Assembly (NCBI GenBank): GCA_030765055.1
Contig: CM060958.1
Location: 79,113,827-79,177,826, forward strand
Direction of reading: 5' to 3'
Source: Mantis religiosa
Taxonomy: Eukaryota > Arthropoda > Insecta > Mantodea > Mantidae
DNA: 64,000 nt
The first letter of the stretch is position 1, and each line of letters opens with the position of its first letter. Below the pieces are notes generated by a model that worked only from the letters and a program-made list of their open reading frames with translations, ran no database searches and had not been told where the DNA came from. This document shows, in pieces, positions 32,971 to 45,952 of this stretch. The translations under genes were made by a program, and so were the position numbers.

Positions 32971-33470
32971 TAAAATGAAATATGTAGTGTTTAATGCCTA
33001 CTTTTACTACATACGGTACCGCAGGCGGTGACACTGATGATACAGGAGATGAAGATGGAGTACCGCTGGAATGAGATGGCGGGGTAAACCGGAGATTCCG
33101 GAGAAAACCCGCCCCAGGACCTGTTATACACCACTTATTTGCCCGCCTCGGTAGCGTGGTGATAGCATGTCTGCCTCACGTTCAAGAGGTCCCGAGTTCG
33201 AATCTCTGTCAGGGTGAGTTACCTGGATAAGGTTTTTCCCGGGGTTTTCCCTTATCTTCAAAGGCGAATGTCGGGTAACTCTAAGCTCTATGGATCCTGG
33301 GCTCATTTAAGCATCATTTCACCCATTCCATTCATCATCCGATACGACTTAACGTTGGAGGACGTAAATTAAAAAAAAAAAACACACTTTCTTTGCGGTT
33401 GCCTGCAATTGAACCCAGATGAGAGCCTTGGTGAGAGCCTAGCGGTCTAACCACTCAGCCGCGGCGCGGC
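32971..33470 (-). mobile_element. SINE2 copy interrupted by SINE1
   Basis: Minus-strand SINE2 with head GGCCGCGCCGCGGCTGAGTG at 33470, GTTAGACCGCTAGGCTCTCA, and a body running to GTAGTGTTTAATGCC near 32981. The imperfect target duplication is CAAGCAGTG (32961-32969) and CAAGCATTG (33471-33479). SINE1 at 33141-33382 lies inside it. Confidence 0.88.
33141..33382 (+). mobile_element. SINE1 copy nested in SINE2
   Basis: Nearly full-length SINE1: GCCCGCCTCGGTAGCGTGGT, CTGCCTCACGTTCAAGAGGT, CCCGAGTTCGAATCTCTGTC, body, GACTTAACGTTGGAGGACGT, AAATT and A12. It splits the SINE2 body at about CACCACTTATTT / CACACTTTCTTT, a loose candidate target duplication. Confidence 0.9.
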
Positions 33471-33849
33471 CAAGCATTGCTGGAATAGTATACTGCGATA
33501 CTAATGTGTTAAGTATTTTATTCGGAACGAGGAAAGATTTAAAAAAAAAAAAAAAGAACGAGGCGCTTGCACCGAGTTTTTTGAATTTCCGAGATTCCAT
33601 TATATGCATACCACATGTGCATTGCACTATGTGTATTTATATAAGAGACAACTTGTAGTATAACAACCATATTTTAAAATAAATGTTTTTAATTTTGCAC
33701 TAATGCTTTTTGCATCGCCTATATTTGTTGCTATGGAGGAATAACTTATAGCAGTAGTACGGAAGGTCAAATTCCCGCATATACCTTTGATGCATAGCAA
33801 CAGTAACGGCGGGTATGGAATATTAGTTACATAGTGCAAACAAGCTATT

Positions 33850-34896
33850 GTCTTCTTCTTCACTCCAAGGGCTAGGCTATGATGCCTGTTCCGACTTAAA
33901 ACATGTCTGACCATCGTTTTCGTGGTCTTCCCAGATGTCTCTTTCCTCTAGGTTTATAGTTTATAACTCTTCTTGGGATCCTATCTCTCGGCATTCTCTC
34001 AATGTGCTCTCTCCATTCATTTCTATAATTTACTATTTTTTCTTGTAAAGAACTTATTTCTAAATCTTCTCTTCTTTTTTCATTTGGGATTTTATCTAAA
34101 AGAGTACGTCCCTTTACTGCTCTTAAAAATCTCATTTCGGCAGCCTTTATCTTGTTTTTGTCTGCTTTCGTTAATATCCATGTTTCAGAACCAAAAGGAA
34201 AAGCAGGCACAGTCATTACTTTATAAAATTTCATCCGTGTTTCTTTTCTGGTTTTAGTTTTTAGGCTCCTATTTATTATTCCGCATATTTTTTGAATCTT
34301 TGGTAATTTATTTTTAAAATCATTTTCATATTTATAACTGACATATGATCCAAAATATTTAAAACCCGTAACTTGCTCTAAGATATCATCAATTACTATT
34401 TTGGTTCTAATAGTGTCTTTATCTCGAAACGCCAATGTTTTTGTTTTATTTGTGGAAATTTTGAAATTATAATTCTTACATAACTTCTGTAAAGCATATA
34501 CTACACTTTGCAGCTTGTCTTCAGTTTTACTTATAATTATTTGGTCATCCGCAAATAGCATCGTCTTAAGAAGAAAATTTGGTGCAAGATGAATGCCTCC
34601 GTTAATCTTAAACATCCACTCTCTAATCAGATCATCTATATAAATTGTGAATAAGATAGGAGACAAACTGCAACCCTGTCTTACACCTTGATTTGTATGT
34701 ACCCATTTACTATACATTCTATTTCCAATATGTATGCTGATTGTTGTGTCCTTATATATAGATTTTAGAACTTTAATGAGATGATTTGGGTAGCCTCTTC
34801 GAGTCATGATTTTCCACAATATTTTCCTATTTACACGACCAAACGCCTTTTCATAATCAATAAAAGCTATATATGTTTCCAGATTAAATTCTCTTC
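33850..34896 (-). pseudogene. LINE reverse transcriptase, 5'-truncated
   Basis: Minus-strand open frame of about 330 codons (34896 to 33896). It encodes the RT palm from motif A (TYIAFIDYEKAFGRVNRKIL), through HTNQGVRQGCSLSPILFTIY, the catalytic MLFADDQIIIS (motif C), the thumb region, and a C-terminus with SETWILTKADKNKIKAAEMR and a basic end, GKRHLGRPRKRWSD. An in-frame stop precedes motif A, with no fingers or endonuclease domain, so it is 5'-truncated in the usual LINE manner. The 3' end finishes GAGTGAAGAAGAAGAC, a GAA-type tail. The open reading frame itself is otherwise intact, implying recent insertion. It differs from the RNase H LINEs in this window. Confidence 0.88.
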
Positions 34897-35064
34897 TTTT
34901 TTACTACTGTGTAGTCAATATTATTTTAATTCCAGATATTTCAGGTGTTTACTATGGCAAACCAGTTTTCCTGCAGTTTACCTTTCAGTTCCTCTGGAGC
35001 AGTGGACAAGAGCGTGACAGCTCTGGTACCGGACTTAATACGTTTTCGGGTTGTGCCGGTTAGC

Positions 35065-35460
35065 TCATCTCTCTAAATTTTAAAAATTGATTTGGAATTT
35101 TTATGAAAAGAGTAATTTGTACGAAAATGAAAGAATAAAATTAGATTGGTCACGAGATGGTGCAATGTGAGTGAGATATTATGTAATATTGTTGTTATTG
35201 GGAGCTGTAACAATGTGATTACGTTGGACCAGTGAAAGATAAGTAATTTGGTTGCTATAGCAACGTAGAAAGAAGGGGAGCAGGAAATTAACTGAAATTA
35301 GCGTTCTTCTGCATCAAAACTCCGTAGGAGTAAGACTTGTATTTGAGTATCTCCGAACGAGTGCAGAAACAATTGTCCGTGTGCATTAATTAGCGAGTGT
35401 AAGGGAGGAATAGTTCATCTATACATCTATCACCATTTAAAAAGACAGAATTTTACTCAA
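35065..35460 (+). repeat. Unnamed ~400-bp interspersed repeat, copy 2
   Basis: Plus-strand counterpart of 11560-11975. It begins near CTAAATTTTAAAAATTGATT and continues through TTAGATTGGTCACGAGATGG, GGTTGCTATAGCAACGTAGA, AACTCCGTAGGAGTAAGACT and TATACATCTATCACC. The internal GTTGCTATAGCAAC is a short palindrome. No coding sequence was found. Confidence 0.8.
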
Positions 35461-35842
35461 TTTAAAAATTGTATCAAAGAATACAAATTTTTGGAAGAAT
35501 TAAATATACAACTTTGGAAAGAAGAGAAGCATTTGTTCATTCTAATAACAGTAATAATTTTTTCCTTTACTCCGTGACCACACCCAGAGGTAACATCTCT
35601 TGCTTCAGTGATGCTGCTGAGGAACCTGCAGGATTAGACTACTAGAACTCACGAAGGCGAGAAGTAAGTCATCACAACATCGTCAATCCAGTCCCATTTG
35701 TAACACATACTTCCCGTTGCAGGGTTCAGTCTCACCCATTAGCGTGGGACTTTCAATGTCTAACTGGACCCGTACTAGAAGATGTTGGTAACTTAAACAT
35801 CTTTATGTCAAGGGCCGTTGAACACTCTTCCAATCATTCATC
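35461..35842. other. Unassigned stretch before the ATT array
   Basis: No gene was recognised. The moderately GC-rich 35570-35820 runs straight into the ATT microsatellite and may be the 3' end of a retroelement whose tail seeded the array, but I do not recognise it. Confidence 0.35.
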
Positions 35843-37462
<1,620 letters not shown>

Positions 37463-37855
37463 TGTGACTTTTTGGGTTCGTGAAATTAAAAGTCAAATTG
37501 CACAAACTCAAAATGTTCTTTATTTCCACTGAATTACAGTTGGTACACTTGCCGATTACATAGAATTACGTAGCGCACACAATTGCAATCCACGAGTTCA
37601 TCTGTCACAGGTCCACTCCACACTCACTATTACGTAAAACTCTCTCAAGAGCTGACTAAAAACTCCTCTGATACACGTACGCAGTCTTCCAGTCCTTTCG
37701 GTAGCACTGCGCCCTTCACGGCTGCTCGCTAAGAACTGGCTGACTCGTCCACTGCAGCCCTTATATAGGAAGATCGCTGTTTCTGGAAGGTCACGGGAAG
37801 ACGTCAGGGAAGACGTCAGGGGGAGGGGAAAGAGACGGCACAGTGGCCCGCTACA
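37463..37855 (-). mobile_element. Possible solo LTR (minus strand)
   Basis: On the minus strand: TGTAGCGGGCCACTG at the 5' end, a duplicated TGACGTCTTCCC direct repeat, a TATA box (CTATATAAGG, at about 37760-37769), a GC-rich leader-like part, and AATAAA (37519-37524) 50-60 bp before an end in GTCACA. This is the classic U3-R-U5 order. No flanking duplication was found and no internal domain adjoins it, so a solo LTR is inferred, not proven. Confidence 0.5.
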
Positions 37856-40800
37856 CCCTCCCAAGCATCCCTTCAGTTAGCGCCACAAGATAAATTGTTA
37901 GGGGTGGTCTAAATGCCTCCTGTCCTCTACTTAGCTGTCAGTTGGTCGTGCCTTCCGATAATTGGGTGACAATATAAAGCATTGTTTGTAAATAAACAAG
38001 CCTTACACTAATTGGAGCACCTACAGGTGCCGAAGACTAGACAGTCGTGTATAGCACGGTAATATGTTTACGAAATTTGTCAACCCTCCTTTGTCAAAGG
38101 GAGGGGTAGCACTAATTAGGTCTTATTTCAAGTTACTCAGATGAACCTTAGCTTCCTATCCAGAAGCAATTACATCCCTATATGGTTTATTAAACAGCAT
38201 TATCTGTGTGTAAAACGGTGATGGTTTATATGAATCGCTCTGTATTCCAGAAAGTGTACTCATCCATTATATCAACATTTAATATTCAGTAATGCTCAGG
38301 ATTAGTACTTGAGTTTTGTTTCACCTGTGTAACAGCTTTTTAGTTTTATGGAGCTTTAACTTGGGGGTAGGATAACAAGAGCTGATGGTATCACGTCTTT
38401 TGAAATGCTTATTTTAAATTTTAATTTTATTCGTTTTTCTATGAAACATAGTTCAAGTCACTGCAACAAGTGTACTTTGGAGGTACAATGCGATTGGGAA
38501 ATGATTCTTATTATAGAGAAACGCTTCCCGCCTTGTCAGACTTCTGGCCCTAAACCTCTAGATTGAGAAGCTAGAAGGCTGACAAGATAAGATTGGTAAC
38601 GTTAGTGCAGTAATTATTAATTTTATATGTTTGTTTACTCTTAAATGTGTTCCTGTTTTAACTTTATATTGATATGCAGTATTATCCCCCATATTTTCAT
38701 AATTATTTTAGAGTTAAAATTTTGTACATTCTCTTGTATATGAAGTCAACTAAATAAAACTAAGTGTATTTTGGAAAATCATACGTATTAGCACCCGCGC
38801 AAGTTTTAATTGCACGTAAATATGCATGTCAATAATAACCCAAATGAAAAATGAATGCAAATGCCAAACTTAGCTTTTGAAATATCTGCTCTGAGAATGC
38901 AAGGAAAGATATTTCTGGGAACTTTTCGTACCTGAATAACCTTTTAGTTGGCAGAATTGAAATATACCTTTGTTTCTGAATTAACTAACCATTTTTATTC
39001 ACGAATCTGAGTTAATGGCGTAATTAATCCACACATTTACCCTAAGGTTTCTGTTAACTTTCAGAAACGGTACTATAAGATATTAACCTGAAGCTTCTGT
39101 CAAAGTTCAGATATACAGATTGTAGGGATCTAATTGCCAATGTTGTTGGTTATTGAGGGCTATATAATGAATAATTTACCTCAATATTTGGATTTATAAT
39201 TTTATTTATTATGAGTAGTATGTTTTCAGGTTGTTTACTACTTCCAAGTAGGCGTGGTACACAACAGATGCACGTGTTCATTTTCCCCCAAGAGGTTAGC
39301 GCCGACGAATTTTGTTTCAGAGCTCAGTTCTTTTGTTTTCAAGTCAATTGACCTCTACCTCGTCAGTACGTTACAGCTTGAAGTGTGAACACGTGGCAGC
39401 AAAGCAGATAGTCCAGTATGAAAGGTGCTGCTCAGTTTGAGGAGCATATGATGATGTAGAAAAAAAGAAAGAAAAAAATTAGGAGTCAGCCATGTGATTA
39501 GCTTGTAGGAAATCCATTAGAGGCAAAAATAAATAAATTGCACACTAAGGTGGATATACAGTGAAGCAACATTTATAAAATTATCTGCTTTTTACCCCTT
39601 AACATACTGTACCTGAATTAACCTCATGGCTAACACTATTTTAAACTGAATTTTATTTCAAAGTTCAGAAATATCTGAGATCACTGCTTCACTAAGAATA
39701 TTATATGCTTATGCTTTTGTCAATCTCAGATGTATCTGAGTTAACGGTGTTACTGACATAGTGTTTTATTTAAAAGTTTCTGTCAAAGTTAAAGACATGT
39801 GAGTTAAAAGCAAGACTAATATAATATTTTATATAGTTTCCGTCACAGTTATTTTTATTCTTGTTGAATTTTATACAGTAATGTGTGTTTTTAAGGAGAA
39901 ATATTTCAAATATATTGTTACAGAAATCATTCTGATCTTCAAAGCAAAGGTCATTAGACTCTGTGGCCCTTAGCAGCATATCAGCCATATTTGCTATTTC
40001 ACAAAGGTACCAGTTTCTTATTTTACGAAGAATTCGTTGTCTCCAATCTCACCTGCTTAATAGTTTTCAAAATTTCATCCACGAAGGAAATGGGCCATCG
40101 ATCTAAACAGATGATAATTTCATGGTATAATATCAGGGGCTATTTGACGAACCTCTCTAATGATTTTATGGTTTTGGGAAGATAGCTGAGGCGTTTAATA
40201 TCATAACTAGTAGCTCTAGTAGAATGACATTTGTCCATTCTTTGAAACAGAGCTTGATATATTTGCTAATTTGACTGGCATACTGCTAGTGGAAAATAGG
40301 TTCGTATCATTCCTTTCACTAGATTGCATAGATGAATGTTTCTGATTGCGTTTCAGACAACCTATCAGAAACATTTTCTTAAACTGTTGATTTATATGTT
40401 TATAGACCTTCAATTATTTCGTAAGTATCCATCTGGACGTCAAATTAAAGCAACAATGTTCAGTGTATTCTATCAGACATTAACAATTGATGGTAGTGAA
40501 GATCAATAGTGCAGATTCAATGCAACTGTAAACTATTGATGAAATGTTTGATTGTGTATGAAGTGCTGTTGTATAAGTCATGTAAAAAACAATGGTCATT
40601 TATCTTAAAGCACTAACATATCCAAATAATATGAATTTAAGTATTTAAAACTCTTTAATTTCCAATTTATCCAAATGCACCCCGAAACCTTAGCTACAAA
40701 TAACCATAAAAATGTGAGAAAATTCAAATACTTTCTTTTGAGTTATTTATTTTAAATTTTTACATATAACAATTCAATGCTATCTAATGTTTAAATGTGT

Positions 40801-41322
40801 TTTAAAGCAGAATCTAGTTAATGCAGGAGGTATTGGTGTACACAATTTAAATTCCAAAATTAGATTTCATCAAATCCCTTTTAAACACCATGCTCTGGTA
40901 GCAGCTGCCGATTTGTTTTGCGCCGTCTATAGTGTTTGAGCCTATTATATTTCTTGAATATAACGAAAATATTGAGTGGAAAAAATAATTAAAAATATTA
41001 CTTTCTGACCGGTACTAGCGTTCCATTTATTTTGTACTAAGACGTTTCTCGTAAAGGAATATTAGCAATGTCTATGTTTTCTTCAAATTGTTATAGGATG
41101 ACAATGCTGTAGTTTCAACATAATAACTAACTCCTTACGTGGACTCTTGAAGGCAGACTACAACGGACTACTAAAGTGCCTTGTATGTGCGTTGGCATAA
41201 GGTGCGTAATGCACGAAAAAAGGAAGAAGAATTGCAAGTGAATACGAAGAAAAAGGTAGGAATAATGGCAAAAGTATTACATTTATTTCAAAAAAACAAT
41301 ATACGAAAATATATTTTATACA
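37856..41322. other. Long stretch without genes; a degenerate minisatellite-like pattern
   Basis: No gene was recognised in this 3.4 kb. At 38960-39130 and 39580-39860 related short motifs recur irregularly (GTTTCTGTCAAAGTT, AGATATCTGAGTTAA, TATTTTAAA) at spacings of about 70-100 bp, suggesting an old tandem repeat. The remainder is AT-rich and unassigned. Confidence 0.4.
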
Positions 41323-41333
41323 CACTTGAGCTA

Positions 41334-41656
41334 GGGGCGCCTGGGTAGCGCAGTGGTTTCGTTCGCGGCTCCCCTGCTGAGGGTCTGGGGTGGCGATTTT
41401 AAGTCGGCCCTATACACGCCTTCACCTCTGTCTAGCACATGTGAAGTGTCTCCTGTGCCCAGCGCGATTCGGAGTCCACGGTATATGCTGTAGGTCCTTT
41501 GGCCTTACCGTCATCTTCACTATCACGCTAACATCGGAGGTAATGGACACCGCCCTCTGGGTGCCTCCACCTGAGAAATGGGTCCAGTCATCACGTGGTG
41601 GGGCGAGGCTACCCCGAAGATCAAGGTTGCTAGGTGGGGAGTGTTGGACACACACA

Positions 41657-41728
<72 letters not shown>
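41334..41728 (+). mobile_element. tRNA-derived SINE4 with a CA-repeat tail
   Basis: The head GGGCGCCTGGGTAGCGCAGT resembles box A. A GTCTGGGGTGGCGATTT segment stands where box B is expected. The 300-bp GC-rich body ends in (CA)n (41649-41731). The candidate target duplication is CACTTGAGCTA (41323-41333) and CACTCGAACTA (41729-41739), two mismatches. Only one copy occurs in the window, so family status rests on structure. Confidence 0.65.
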
Positions 41729-41733
<5 letters not shown>

Positions 41734-41739
41734 GAACTA

Positions 41740-42229
41740 AACAAGAAGAAGTAAGCTAAATAGCTGGAACCCTGGCTGAGATGAAATTTATAGTTAAGAG
41801 ATGTAGGCTAAGGAATCGTGAGCAGTTAAAAATGTGGGGTCAGAAACGGACATCACATTTTATTAAGATACTTAAATTATTTGTTTAAGGAGATGGAGAG
41901 CACAGGGCAACTGCAGGTAGAACTGGATAGAGGTAAAGTAGTTAAAGGGTAGACAATCAAGGCCGTAATGCATCTTCCAAAACACTTAAACATGAGCTTA
42001 AACAGTTTACTTCCATTTACTGTCACATGGTACTTGGTACATCCCCAATTGCGTTGTTTACTGCAGTGAAACGCTGCTCTGAAAGTCGTCCAATTAGTAA
42101 TGCACGTTCGTGCGTGAAGTCGTTGAGGTGCTCAGTTTCTTTGAGTAGTGTACAGAAACATAAAAGAGGAGAGCCTTTAAAAAGCGGTGAAAAGACAATT
42201 ATATAAATGTGTTTAACTTTTTCCTTTAA
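41740..42229. other. Gene-free stretch
   Basis: No gene was recognised. About 42130-42230 may hold a decayed upstream part of the transposase relic at 42235. Confidence 0.35.
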
Positions 42230-42234
42230 CGTTA

Positions 42235-42460
42235 TGCACCCAGGCTGTGAAAGACTTAACTGAACTGACATCTGAAGCAACTGGTTTATCTGTAAACACC
42301 GTTTAATAAGTGAGAATCGAAATTAAACAATCAGGAACGGTAAAAACCCCTGAAAAGAAGAGGGGAAAGTCATTTAGTGTTTTAGGACAAGTGGATCACT
42401 TTGTTAAAAGTGCTATTCGCATTGAAGTGCCTCCTACTATAGATAAGATACTTGCTTAAG
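42235..42460 (+). pseudogene. DDE transposase N-terminal relic
   Basis: The plus strand reads QAVKDLTELTSEATGLSVNTV, then, after two stops, RIEIKQSGTVKTPEKKRGKS, FSVLGQVDHFVKSAIRIEV and PPTIDKILA. The pattern (HTH ending 'ATGxSxxTV', 'PxKKRG', 'xxxFxxxAIRxxV', 'PTxxKIL') is that of the N-terminal DNA-binding part of an arthropod IS630/Tc1-mariner-related transposase. The nested transposon at 62198-63344 may belong to the same broad family, though the retained parts barely overlap. No catalytic domain or terminal repeat was found here. Confidence 0.6.
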
Positions 42461-42980
42461 CAAGCTTTTACTAAAAAATATATTGCATAACTTCTTTTAG
42501 CAGTTTGTTTAATTAGTTGATTTAGTTTATTTCGTTTATTTAGTAAATATAAGCCCAACACGGCTGCATGAAAGATATGAAAGTTCGACGTAAACAGCTG
42601 AAGGTATAGAATAACAACACCGCATTGTTTATGTGCATCACCACTCTAAGCCCGGAGAGACTATAGTCACCAAAATCCTTGTTCCAATATCAACAAGGTC
42701 TTCTCCCAAGTAAGAACAACGATCTCAAAACACCGCACAGCATTTGTAATGTGCAAACATACGCACCATCTGCCCGGCACCGTCATATGTATACCACAAG
42801 CCTGGAAGCACACTTAAAAGATAAGGAAATGTGGAATGAAGGGGAAATATAGAAAGGAAATTATGTATGAAGCATTCGCCTATGTGACAATAGAAAAACC
42901 TGTCAGCGTACGAGGGTGGACGAGGATTAAACCCGAGGGCTCCCATATGCAAGATATATGTTACTGCGGGGCCAACAGAC
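42461..42980. other. Unassigned stretch
   Basis: No gene was recognised. About 42900-42980 (GATTAAACCCGAGGGCTCCC on plus) may be a decayed tRNA-like head on the minus strand. Confidence 0.35.
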
Positions 42981-42993
42981 TCGGTAAGAATGG

Positions 42994-43377
42994 TCTCCCC
43001 AGGGGCCTACTTCGGTAGGTACGGGTTTGACGCACCCGGGGTCCCGAGCCAACAGTCTCCCTCGTGTGGGCTCCTCTTCGTGGTTGAGGGAGACGGTCAA
43101 CAGGCCCACCCACGTGTAGGCCGTGCGAGGAGACCCGTGGAGAAGGTTTTTAGATTCTTGTCTAGTTTAGAGTTTAGGATTTAGTGAACGAAATTTTTAG
43201 TAGGGTTTGATTGATGTTTTTTATGTACGTGTATTTGTAATAGGTTTTGTTACACTTGTATAGTTTTTAGAAAGTTTTATATCTGGCTTTTGCCATGACG
43301 GGTTTTTTAAAGGGCGCTGATGACCGCCGTAGTTGAGCGCCCTTATATCATCATCATCATCGTCATCATCATCATCG

Positions 43378-43452
<75 letters not shown>
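42994..43452 (+). mobile_element. 5'-truncated LINE 3' end with target duplication
   Basis: About 350 bp of LINE 3' untranslated sequence. The start is GC-rich; a stop-containing coding remnant ends in FLSSLEFRI. It continues through TATATCTGGCTTTTGCCATG, AGGGCGCTGATGACCGCCGT and GTTGAGCGCCC to a (TCA)n tail. The direct repeat TCGGTAAGAATGG flanks it exactly at 42981-42993 and 43453-43465. GGGCGCT...GAGCGCCC can form a short stem, as is common at LINE 3' ends. Confidence 0.9.

Positions 43453-43454
<2 letters not shown>
43348..43454. repeat. (TCA)n tail microsatellite
   Basis: About 107 bp of TCA units with two TCG variants near the start, forming the 3' tail of the LINE at 42994. Confidence 0.95.
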
Positions 43455-43465
43455 GGTAAGAATGG

Positions 43466-43572
43466 GACAGCTTGGGCATATATTGAAGCAGGGCAAGTTC
43501 AATGCCATATCCTGGATTAGAACCACGGATCTTCCCCTCTACGACTGCTCTTAACGAATGAGCTACCATGGC
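43466..43572 (-). mobile_element. tRNA-derived SINE5 fragment
   Basis: Minus-strand head TTGGCCATGGTAGCTCATTC (box A-like), GTTAAGAGCAGTCG and CGTGGTTCTAATCCAGGATA (box B), then ATGGCATTGAACTTGCCC. The head and start of body match the plus-strand copy at 43853. The body is cut by the LINE insertion site at 43465. Confidence 0.7.
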
Positions 43573-43574
43573 CA

Positions 43575-43713
43575 AAATGCCGCCGTGACAAATTCTCCAA
43601 CTGACTCGTGTTTTTCCTGGTAAACCACCAGGATTCTCTTAAACACATTAGACAACTACCATAGTGGCGACCAACTGTGTTGTATGTACATTAAGACTCG
43701 GGCAACTAATTTT
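43575..43713 (+). repeat. Diverged repeat shared with 23690-23825
   Basis: Contains AATTCTCCAACTGACT, TTTCCTGGTAAACCACCAGG and TTGTATGTACATTAAGACTC, matching the order at 23690-23825. No function was recognised. Confidence 0.5.
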
Positions 43714-43724
43714 GATAACTATTT

Positions 43725-44015
43725 GTTACAATTAATGGAAAATATCTCACACTGGTAGAGTGTAGGCCAAAGTATGGAATGGTGCAGTCAGACTGAACTT
43801 GTCAGACTAAACAGAAGTCGTTGGAATTTAATGGCATGCTGGCAAGTTGGCCATGGTAGCTCAGTGGTTATGAGCAGCCGGAGGGAGACCAGAAGATTCG
43901 TGGTTTAAATCCTGGTTATGGTATTGCATTTATCAGTCTGACTGTAGCTTTCCATACCTTGGCTTACACACAGCTCGTGTGAAAGAACAATTAATTTCCG
44001 GAGCATAAACATGTT
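43725..44015. mobile_element. SINE5 copies forming an inverted pair
   Basis: Plus-strand SINE5 at 43853-44015 has head TTGGCCATGGTAGCTCAGTG, a decayed box B (TTCGTGGTTTAAATCCTGG), and body CAGTCTGACTGTAGCTTTCC, ATACCTTGGCTTACACACAG. Its body recurs inverted at 43725-43806 (TCAGTCTGACTGCACCATTC on the minus strand). The two arms face each other across about 46 bp. Confidence 0.7.
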
Positions 44016-44539
44016 GATAGAATCTTAAGACCAACATATTTTACAAACCATACATCAGACGAGGTCTGAGACATGTAGTTTGTTACTTTCCGATCGCTAC
44101 CTCGTGTTTCACCTGTGGTATACATAAGAGAGCCCGAGGATGCACTTTGTGTATATGTTCAAAAGACTGCCCTCCCTCTCCCCAAAGTCGCTACAAAGCC
44201 TTTACAATCCGCTATTATCGCTCTTTTTTCCTCCACCCCCTGTCTGTTTACACAACATCTGGGTGGGGCGAAACACAGCGGAGCTTATGGGTCTGTTCTT
44301 CCTCAGCTGTAGAATAGAGAAATATTCACTAGCAAATTTAATATTTCCAAATCCCTGCAAAGCCGCGGTCCCCTCTGGATTCTACTTCCAAGCCACCCAG
44401 CCATTCACTGCCCGTAAAAACCAGAGAAGCCTCTTCCAGTACCTTCACAGATAAATAATAAAATATCAGCTAAGGGTAACTTAATTATAGCTTTCGGGCA
44501 CCTGCGTTTCCTGCCGCTTAGTTAACGGCGATTAACAAC
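44016..44539. other. Gene-free stretch
   Basis: No gene was recognised. The sequence is pyrimidine-rich around 44165-44250. Confidence 0.4.
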
Positions 44540-45468
<929 letters not shown>

Positions 45469-45952
45469 AAGATCTAAAATTATTTAATAGAAAACAGAAA
45501 TATATTAATCAGTCACGAATCATACGCAAGAATCAGAAATTTAGTGAAGCATTAAGTAGGTGCCATATAGTATTACTAGAGTAATTATCAAATACCCAAT
45601 TTATGCATGCACCATGCAATTACATGAACATTATTTATGCGATCGCTTATTATTTTGTTCAATATCGTGCAAACTGGGCTTTTATCAACAATAGGAATTA
45701 TGTGTTTCCTATTATAACAATGAGTAACTCCTAAGTACTGTGGATTGTACAGGGAAAAATGAAACCACTTTGCGATATTCTTTTCTCTTCGAATGAAGTT
45801 GCAATAAATTCGGTACATTAATTAATATGGGATATTTGGATCTTAATGTATAACTGCTTATAGTGGCGCTGTTCGAATGGTTATCATAGATTTATCTGTG
45901 GTAATAGATACCTCTCATATAACGTAGAGATTACTCCACGTGGAGTGAACGT
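45469..45952. other. Gene-free AT-rich stretch
   Basis: No gene or repeat was recognised. Confidence 0.4.

Noticed and set aside
43221..43554. Poly-Asp, poly-Ile and poly-Ser frames
   Set aside because: Translations of the (TCA)n tail of a LINE.
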